From contig NC_045139.1 in assembly GCF_008831285.2 (NCBI RefSeq), positions 28,499,206 through 28,563,205 of the forward strand: a stretch of 64,000 nucleotides of DNA, written 5' to 3'. Shown piece after piece: positions 56,441 to 64,000 of the stretch. This DNA is from Nymphaea colorata. Taxonomy: Eukaryota; Streptophyta; Magnoliopsida; Nymphaeales; Nymphaeaceae. The notes beneath the pieces are model-generated. The model made no database searches, was not told the DNA's origin, and saw nothing but the letters and a program-made list of their open reading frames with translations. The translations under genes were made by a program, and so were the position numbers. The stretch's first letter is position 1. Each line of letters starts with the position of its first letter.

Positions 56441-57862
56441 ATGGGAGAGAGTTCCTTGTCGAATATTGCGTCGGGCAAACAAGGCCGACTTCAGCTTCTT
56501 CCTGGTTTTAGGTTTCACCCGACAGATGACGAGTTGATCACAGAGTATCTGATGAAGAAGATCGCCGACACCTCATTCACCGCAATGGCAGTAGGCGAAG
56601 TGGATCTGAACAAGTGCGAACCTTGGGATCTTCCCCGTAAGTTTGACCCTTTATTTTTTTTCATAAATCGTTCAAACTAATAACATAGGAAAGAGAGAGG
56701 GAGAGGGTGATGCGCTTGTTGATTTCTTGTTTCTGTTTTCTTCTTGCGGATCTTTAGGGAAAGCTACTATGGGAGAGAAGGAGTGGTACTTTTTTTGTTT
56801 GAGAGACAGGAAGTACCCAACGGGATCGAGGACCAACAGAGCCACAGAAGCTGGCTACTGGAAGGCGACCGGAAAGGACAAGGAGGTGTACAAGTACATG
56901 GAGCTTACCAACAAGGAGAAGGAGACGATGAAGGTAGCTGAATTGGTGGGGATGAAGAAGACCCTCGTTTTCTACAAGGGGAGGGCGCCCAAGGGTGAGA
57001 AGACCAATTGGGTCATGCACGAGTACCGCTTTGAGGGAAATCCTTCCTTCTGCAATCTCCCTGTGGGAGCACCTAAGGTATTTGATCATTGCTAACACCA
57101 AGCTCGCCTTCTCCTCCTCCTCCTCTGCCCAATCACTGTTACGTCTGCAATTGTGCTCGGAGGGATTGTTTCCGTTCCACCCCCATGCTTTCATTAATCT
57201 AGATTGCCAGCCTCTTTTTTCTTTTTCTTTTTCTTTTTTTCCTTTTAATTATATATTTACTCTCGCTGTCATCCGTTCAGGATGAATGGGTAATTTGCAG
57301 AGTGTTTCAAAAGAGCCTAGGTGGGAGGAGGATTCCACTGCCGGGCTTGTTTGAGGGGCACTCGTGTGAGGGCGAGATGAACCTTCCTTTGCCAGCACTA
57401 ATGGACTCTCCCTGCATCAACCTGCGACAGACTGAACCAGGATGTAGCAGTCAACAACCGCATGTGTCCTGCTTCTCCAGTTTGCCGGAGGTGGATTGCG
57501 TCAATTCTCGGAAAGCTAAGGAGGCAGCAGCGGCAAGAGACCGCCAACCTTCTATGTCGAATAATAATTGCTTCAACCCCTCACCCATGAGAACTCCCAC
57601 CCGTGGCCCAACCATCATAGCAGACCCATCTTCGTCCCTGCTTTTCCCCGGGCTTCGTATAGAGAAACCTCTAGACAACCACACCACCACCGACGTCAAC
57701 TCGGTGCTGCCTTGGGTGCCGGCGGACTCTCAATGGTACCTAAACCCATTTCTGATGAACCCTTACCTTGATCCCGTTGATGCAGAACTGCTGAGGGCAA
57801 TTGCGCGCGTCCAGGAAAGCAACGACAACGGCAACAACAACTACTGGGACGCCCGCCAATAG
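56441..57862 (+). CDS. NAC transcription factor, NAM/CUC-ORE1 type, miR164-regulated (3 exons)
   Basis: Exons 56441-56636, 56758-57077 and 57281-57862; 365 aa deduced. The NAC domain covers residues about 19-180: [18 protein letters not shown] (A), [11 protein letters not shown] with the first intron inside the Arg codon, [32 protein letters not shown] (D), [21 protein letters not shown] and WVMHEYR, then [12 protein letters not shown] (E). The two intron positions are those of the family. The C-terminal activation region is Ser/Pro/Asn-rich and carries PHVSCFSS, the peptide encoded by the miR164 site, then [15 protein letters not shown]. Family knowledge: nuclear DNA-binding homodimer acting in organ boundary formation, lateral roots or leaf senescence. 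The start is the first ATG after a stop in frame. I cannot tell CUC2-like from ORE1-like. Confidence 0.93.
57459..57479 (+). promoter_or_regulatory. miR164 target site in NAC exon 3
   Basis: The 21 bases ending TCCTGCTTCTCCA are complementary to miR164 as I recall it (TGGAGAAGCAGGGCACGTGCA). Eighteen pairs are Watson-Crick, two are G:U wobbles and the terminal one mismatches. The seed side and the cleavage region (positions 10-11) pair fully. Confidence 0.88.
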
Positions 57863-60800
57863 TACCGTCCCGAGGAGAGGATGAAGTTATTTGACGATCA
57901 GCCAATGAATCCCCAAAGCAGCACAAGGTTCGGTTCTGTTGTGATGGCTCAAAACTCTGCGTCTCCTGCAGTTCCGTTGTTGAGCTTGACAGCCTTTTGG
58001 AATTACAAAAATAATATAAGGTCTGGCATCGGATCAGAAATAGAGCGGCAGCGGCAATATATGAATGGTAATGCAAGGGTGTTGTGCTTTTTGTTGTCTG
58101 TGCTTTCTGTTAATGCAGTAATACGTTATATATATGCTTGCGTACAAGGGAGGAGAAAAGAAGAAAACGTATGTATAGATATAAATGACCAAATGAATGT
58201 GTCTTTCTTTACTGCTGGAGGTTGATCATATGCATTTGGGTGTATGCGGATTTGTGATGTAATGGAAGTTTTGTGCATGCGTAGACGCTCATCGTCTGGA
58301 ATGGAAGTAGATTGCAATTATCTCTTAATATTACAATCGATTACTGTGGGGGACAGCGTCACGTGTTGGAATGTATGATCTGACGTGGTGTGACCTCCAT
58401 CCCCCGTGCTGCTTACGTCCTAGTATGGTAATGTTGGCCAACCGGCTTGAATTATTAGTTCTTTTTACATAGTAGTTTATTCCGTTTTTTTAAAAAAAAT
58501 AATTCTTCCCTACGTGACGTGGAGTTGATTGCTTGATCCGCAAAATATATTTTCTCTTCTCTGTGGGATGTAGAATCGAGATACTCGCATTCCTTTCGTT
58601 TCCTGTTTCTGGCCTTTCCGTTTTTATATATCATCAACTTCTAATGACGCCGTTGGCCCATTGCATTGATTGAGGATGTTTCGACGGTTGAGCTCCGTCC
58701 ACCCATTCTCTCAACTCTTCCCCCTCCACTCAAGCAAGCAAGCACAAGCAGAAAAGGAAACCCTGCCTAACGACTCATGTGATCCTGTTTCTTATCATTC
58801 AGAAGGTGAAAACAGAATTTTTTTAAAAAAAATTTCTTTTAGCAGACCGAACTACAGTTTCAGAAGCTAAAATATAATTTTGAAAAAGAGCTATCGCCCC
58901 TGCCAACAGTGGTGACGAGTGAAGTGCTTACTCAGGAGAGAAAACGTCGGCTCTCACAGGCTTTTCATCTCCCCTACTAGTATTTACTACTATCTGTTAC
59001 TACTAATTACTGAGACCTATTTTTTTCTTGTGATAAAGCATACTTTCAATAAAATTTATTATTAAATGTGCATACCCTATCGACTGCTGCTCTCTGATAT
59101 ATATTAAACTGAATTTTAGATTTACTTATAAATTTTTAAAGTTTTTAAAATTTAAAAAGGGGCTAAGGCCCTGCTCACACCACCCCCGGGTGCTGCTGCT
59201 TGTGCACCGCCAATGCTTTAATGAAAACTCTAAAGTGGATTTGCTTCGGAGCAACTGTGGGAAAAAATTATTCTAACAACAAATAATAACAAGCAATAAT
59301 GAGATAATGACATGTAACATCTCTTTAATAATAATAATTAACCAACTCTCGTTGACTGTAAAAGATTGATAATCCTTCTTATCTGCTTGTTGGGGGAGGA
59401 CGATTGTAGGAAAATAGATTTACTTAAGCATTTTATTTCAATTAGAAAATTAAATTTTTTGTTTTTAATGTGCCAAAAATATCTCAATCCCCAACAAGCA
59501 GAGGAGGATGATCTTTTTTTTTTTAATGTGAAATGCATAATTAAAATGATTTTCCCACATACATCTCAACAAGGCGCATTTGATCAGAAAGATTATATTA
59601 CAATTGAATTATAGTTAGACGTTACATCTACTTATCTCGTTATTGGTTATTATTTATTGTAAGAATTCGTTCCATAGTAGACTCGTAGTACGCACGGCTA
59701 CATTTAAAAAATCACCTTTACTTTTTCTTTTTTACCGTTTTTTAAGACAATTATGAATCCTTCCTTTTTCCTTAACCGAATTAAGTTAGTAAGTCTTTAT
59801 GGTTATCCAACAGCTGACAAAAACTACTAATCTAAGCTAAGTGCATATATATATATATATATATATATATTCTGAGGATGAATTGATATAGAAGGCCAAA
59901 GATGGGGACAATTTTGGAAAGCAATGACACTAATTAAAAATTTTAAGACCATTATGCATTTGCGTGAAAGATGTTGTTGGATGTAAAATAAACAGCGAAA
60001 CTCATTCTGAATAGGAATGAAACGAAGAATTCAACTGAAAGATTTGTTTGCATGTACGCGCTTGTCTCGAGAATATGTATTATGTCCTACATTCATTAAA
60101 TTGGCGTAATTTTTGCGAAAATCGACATGATTTTTTTTTAATCACTTTCTTCAATAGTTTTATAAAAAACTAATACCGGGATTTCAATTGATTTTGAATC
60201 ATTTATGTCAAGTCTGAATATGCTTTCAATTTAAATCTTGTCAATGATTAAACCAGCCCTGAAATTTATAAAATTATTTGGAGTATCGTACATGCGTTAA
60301 AAAAGGGTGTTGTGTGAAAACATGAAATGTACATCACACGATACGTTGTTAAAAAAACTTAAATTTGTTTTTTAATTTCATGAACATATTATTTTTCCGA
60401 TGCAATTAGACTGTAGGCTTATTGTTTTTCCTCATATCAAATTAGTATGGAGAAATTTTAGTAGATTTCCTCATTTCCTTTATAAAAGGAACTACATTCG
60501 AGTGAATGGAAGTCATAAAGCTAGCAATTGAACTTTCTTAGTACTTAGATGCAAAACTAAGAGGCGGATGAAAGTGGGTTAAATTAACGGAAGGATGAAA
60601 TTGTTTTGACCACTAAAAAAGCACGGACGAACTTGGAAAGTATCAAAGGCAGATACGTTCTTGGAGGTAGGGAGATGCGACTAGGATTGTTATAAAAGAA
60701 ATCTCTTGCTACTATTAGCATCATTAATGCTTGTTATCCATCACTATTATTATATAATGAGCTGATTTACAATGTGCTTCCAGCTCCGGGGCCCTAAAGA

Positions 60801-60973
60801 GGGTACGCGTTCAAACAACAATTGGTGTCGTAGTAATAAGGGCAACAATATTCGGGCCCGGGCATACATCATATGTCTAGTGTTCCTGGTGTGGTTGTCC
60901 CCGGTACGACGGCACCGGCGTCCGTTTTGGCCACTGCCTGGGCCTGTTTGCGGACGTGGCTACGTAGGGATTT
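57863..60973. other. NAC 3' region and AT-rich intergenic DNA
   Basis: NAC 3' UTR to perhaps 58330. Around 58800-58910 and 59130-59215 are AT-rich pieces next to CGCCCCTGCC and GGGGCTAAGGCCCTGC, which resemble decayed hAT-type MITE ends. A (TA)n tract lies at 59846-59870. No gene seen. Confidence 0.4.
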
Positions 60974-63900
60974 TCAGAGCAAGCTCGACGGCGGTCGGCT
61001 GTCTGTCAGTGATTCGGTGGTGGTCACAATCAGGTCAGGATCTGGAGGGGCTCCGGCTGCGGTGGCGGTGACGTTGGCGGTGGCGGGTTGAGCGGTTGCT
61101 GCTGCAGGGTCCCTGGTGGTGGTAATGATCTTGAACCATTGGCTCGCAGGGTCACATTTCTGGTCTCTTTTGTCTAGACATTTGCAGGGGTTGGTGATGA
61201 TGTTTTGGCTCTCGGCGTCCGCGTCCAGGCAGTACATGGAGGTGCCGTCGGAGGAGTTGGACGCAAGATGCAGCTTGGAGGCAGAGACGGGGTCCCATCT
61301 GGAGTTGGCCTCCGAGCAGAAGATGCCCAGCTTGACCGCCTCGCCCTGCCCAATCGCCTTAACGCAGAGCTCGCTCCCCTGCAGCTGCAGCGTGTGGTCG
61401 GTTGTGTAGGTCCAGGCTGCGGCTGAGTCGGTACAGGGTCCGAGCTTCAGCGGCTCCCAGAGCACTGACTGTCTTGTAATGCACTGCCCCGTTAGCGGGT
61501 GGAAGACCAACTGGTACGGTATCACCTCCGATAGACCCGGACCTGAAATTCAGAGAAGAGAAGCCGGTAAGCACTTAGCAGGATCTTCGACGGGCAGAGA
61601 ATTAATGAGAGGTGCTGCAAATTTCTACCTGCCCAACTCATCGTTTCATCCACATGTGTCCTGCGATTGAAACCTATTACATATGTCACCTCTACCTAAA
61701 ACTCATCCTGATTTTGCCTACCAGGACAGATACTGCTTACAATTAATTAATCAAACAGTGCACGGTGCAGGTGAATTGATCAACTTAGTTTTTTTTTTTT
61801 TTTGGTTAAGAAATCTTGAAATCACATCTATAAAATTGCTTCTTCCTTTTTAAAAAAAAAAAATCTTGAAAATCACTTCCATAGAATTGTCTAATTTGGC
61901 CATTTTGGTTACAGATCAAATGACCTTGCGGTGGAAAGGATGGAGGCACAGGGACATGCCATACAAATGACTCCTAACGAGCTAGTTGATGAAGTTGGCC
62001 ACCAATTTCATTCCTTTATTGTTTCATTAGGTAAGGCGTCAGTCCGTTGTCCCATTCATCAGGACCCGTTTGGCACGTTATTCCAAATTAAAAAGAAGAA
62101 AAACAAGATGAAGGCACAAAGGCCAGTTTGGCGTTCCACTCTGTTTTTCAATCTTGCCTCTGATCATACTCATCCAAAGAATTAATTACGAGCTCCATTA
62201 ATTTGCAAGAAATCAGCAATTCAAAACGATGCCCAAGAAAAACGGTTTCTTTGGTGACTCTATCACCCAGGTATGCGTGGTTTGAGTTACAATACAGGAA
62301 GTGTGAGCAATTTCAATTGAAGAAGATAGGTTTCATGAAAGATAATTGAAGAAGCTAGCATAAAAGGCGATGTTTTGGTGGATAGATCGGAGCACCATAG
62401 GATTTACGAAATGTGAAGAAGATAGATGAGGAGGAGGGGACGAGATGGATGAAAATTTGGCAAGTGAGAGAGAACAGGAGCAGTAGGTACCTTGAAATGG
62501 GGACTGAAGGGAAGAAATCCTCGCAAGCAGACTACTGTTCCTTGGAGCACACCAGTTCCAATCGAGCAGTCCGTACGTCTCATCCAGGCCAATCTTGCCT
62601 TGTCTCACGTAGTAGCTGCCCTGCAGCGTCCAGAGAGCCCAGTCCATGTCCATCTCCGCCATCACCCCTAGTATGCAGTTCAGGTACCTGTTGTCATTCA
62701 CGTTCACCCCTCTCTGGTCCACACCGAACTCACTTATAAACAATGGGTAGTACTCCTCCCCTCCTTCCCCTACCTCACTGTCGCTACCAGTACTGCTACT
62801 AATGGACCCTGTCAGCAGGAACCCGCCCCTCCTCATGAAGCTGCTCACCACCGAACCACACACCTGGTTCGGGTTTCCGTTCACCCACGCCTGACCATCG
62901 GAGAACGCGTACCTGCAGGGCAACCACCCCCCAGTTAGCAACTACATCAATCTCCTTCCAATTCATTAATGATCTTCATTGGACCACTAGCTAATAGTTG
63001 ATCAGGTTCAATTCGTTAATGCTCCTTTTGGACGACTATCGTAGTTATGTGCTTACTGGCTTCTTACCAATGCAACTCAAAGACCAACTTGTTGGGAAAG
63101 CTCAGCTTCACAGAGGCGCCTCCTCCACTTTTTCTTACAAAGCTGAGGTCCGTGTCGAAGCTGAGGCCTGAGAGTACGACCAGAAGTTGAGGGTTAGCAG
63201 CGTGCACGGCCTCCGCGCCCTTCTGCATGTATTGGAACCACTGCTGCTGGTTCTGCTTGGGGCCGCGCAGCTCGTTCCTCAGGCTCATCCCCACCACTTG
63301 GGGCGTGTCACGGAACATGGTGGCCACGCGCACCAAGCCCCTAATCCAGATGTTGGGGTCAAAGTACTGATCATTAAAGAAGCCGTTCCCATCAGATTGG
63401 CTGCAGCACCATCCGGGTTTGCTGATGTGATTGTCCAATATCACCAAGATGGAATTCGAGGCAAGGCTTGATGCCACCGCCTGATTGATTAAGATGCAAT
63501 CAATAACACAAACATAATAATAATAATTTGTGATGCGTACAGTGATCAAAATACCCCTTTTGTTGTTTAAAATAAAAGAAGAAATATTTCGAAAGAATAA
63601 AAAAATTATTAAAAAATTAAAGAGGTTAAAATAAACCTTATTCTATAAAAAAAATAAAAGTATCCTAATTTTTCTTTTTTTTGCTTTTGGTGTATGATTG
63701 TGCGTGCACGCAACTCAGGGAAAAACTGCCCTTGAGTACGCATACTGGATGACATATGTTTGACAAAAACATGGAACATTTGCAGTTGCTTCCAAGGGCA
63801 TTCAAGGAAAGCGGCGGATTCCGGAGGAACTAAATTCTAATCTCAGCTGAACTTACGAATCTTCTATCTACCCCTCCTCTCCTTTTTGCCTCCTTTTCAT

Positions 63901-64000
63901 GCCAATGTGAAAAATGTTAAAAGGTAAAACAATAGAAAGCCTCACCTTAAATGCATCAATCAATGGCAGGTCGATGAGATGAGGGTTGTGGACCTGCAGC
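60974..64000 (-). CDS. Secreted GH5 glycosidase (cellulase-like) with C-terminal ricin-B lectin domain, 5' end off the window
   Basis: Exons on the minus strand: 64000-63946 (partial), 63480-63068, 62912-62491 and 61542-60974, with phases that join in frame. GH5 parts: LIDLPLIDAFK then ILVILDNHISKPGWCC, SLRNELRG with the acid/base Glu, LLVVLSGLSFDTDLSF, LVFELHWYAFSDGQAW across an intron, and LFISEFGVDQRG with the nucleophile Glu, then DWALWTLQGSYYVRQGK and YGLLDWNW. The last exon is a beta-trefoil of the ricin-B type (LTGQCITR, LKLGPCTDSAAAWTY, LCVKAIG, SRWDPVS, SMYCLDAD, QWFKI). The very C-terminus is Ala/Thr/Pro-rich (DPAAATAQPATANVTATAAG). Family knowledge: plant GH5 proteins with a lectin domain are secreted and probably act on cell-wall or glycan substrates not firmly known. 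Nothing looks broken; start and signal peptide lie beyond 64000. Confidence 0.9.
61543..62490 (-). other. Last intron of the GH5-lectin gene
   Basis: 948 bp between the GH5 and lectin parts; donor GTACCT, acceptor TTTCAG. T and A runs at 61790-61802 and 61851-61863. No coding signal. Confidence 0.7.

Noticed and set aside
61116..61426. Plus-strand frames over the lectin exon
   Set aside because: Antisense to the ricin-B domain, whose repeat motifs are clear on the minus strand.
1..64000. Prokaryotic features (operons, CRISPR arrays, insertion sequences) and integrated viral genomes
   Set aside because: None seen; all genes are split nuclear plant genes, and the RT-bearing elements have LTR-retrotransposon or LINE layouts without envelope or movement genes.

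Overview
This is nuclear DNA of a flowering plant. The genes have short exons with GT-AG introns (one GC-AG), and there are LTR retrotransposons, an L1-type LINE and small DNA transposons. The gene families are plant-specific: PLS-type PPR, NAC with a miR164 site, Rubisco large-subunit methyltransferase, a PsbQ-like NDH subunit, CYP704 and a plant GH5-lectin. A chloroplast NDH lumen subunit argues against Pinaceae, which lost that complex. I cannot name the species. The window is intron-rich and AT-rich between genes, with many (TA)n and (GA)n tracts.

Layout. 1-1940 (-): a PLS-class PPR gene whose E+/DYW tail is broken over three reading frames. 2700-3485: a fossil Copia gag-protease. 4832-28976 (+): a five-exon gene for a membrane RING-H2 protein of the NEP1-interacting (NIP) type with an N-terminal RanBP2 zinc finger. 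Its first two introns are 7.8 and 14.5 kb and hold most of the mobile DNA. Intron 1 carries a decayed L1 LINE (about 6.0-11.8 kb). Intron 2 carries a Ty3/Gypsy chromovirus (15291-25288, target duplication CTTGG) with a Copia element nested inside its gag (19383-24832), plus two small hAT-like elements with 8-bp target duplications. A decayed second copy of the RING exon follows the gene.

33527-39496 (-): an intact six-exon Rubisco large-subunit methyltransferase gene (492 aa deduced). 43583-45120: a truncated copy of its 5' part, lying directly upstream of, and in the same orientation as, a two-exon PNSL2 gene (42145-43585, -), which encodes a PsbQ-like subunit of the chloroplast NDH complex. 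The homology between copy and parent runs up to the PNSL2 start codon, so PNSL2 seems to sit behind captured methyltransferase upstream DNA. 46.5-47.65 kb: two small hAT-like elements, one nested in another Copia gag fossil. 48436-50999 (-): a six-exon CYP704-type P450 (536 aa). 56441-57862 (+): a three-exon NAM/CUC-type NAC gene (365 aa) with a miR164 site. 60974-64000 (-): the 3' part of a secreted GH5 glycosidase with a C-terminal ricin-B lectin domain, running off the right edge.

Functionally the genes are an ordinary mixed neighbourhood. The one thematic link is plastid targeting of the methyltransferase and PNSL2, and there the link is structural: a duplication put the promoter and transit-peptide exon of one upstream of the other. 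Exon joins were deduced by eye from splice consensus, reading-frame phase and recalled family alignments; nothing was run.
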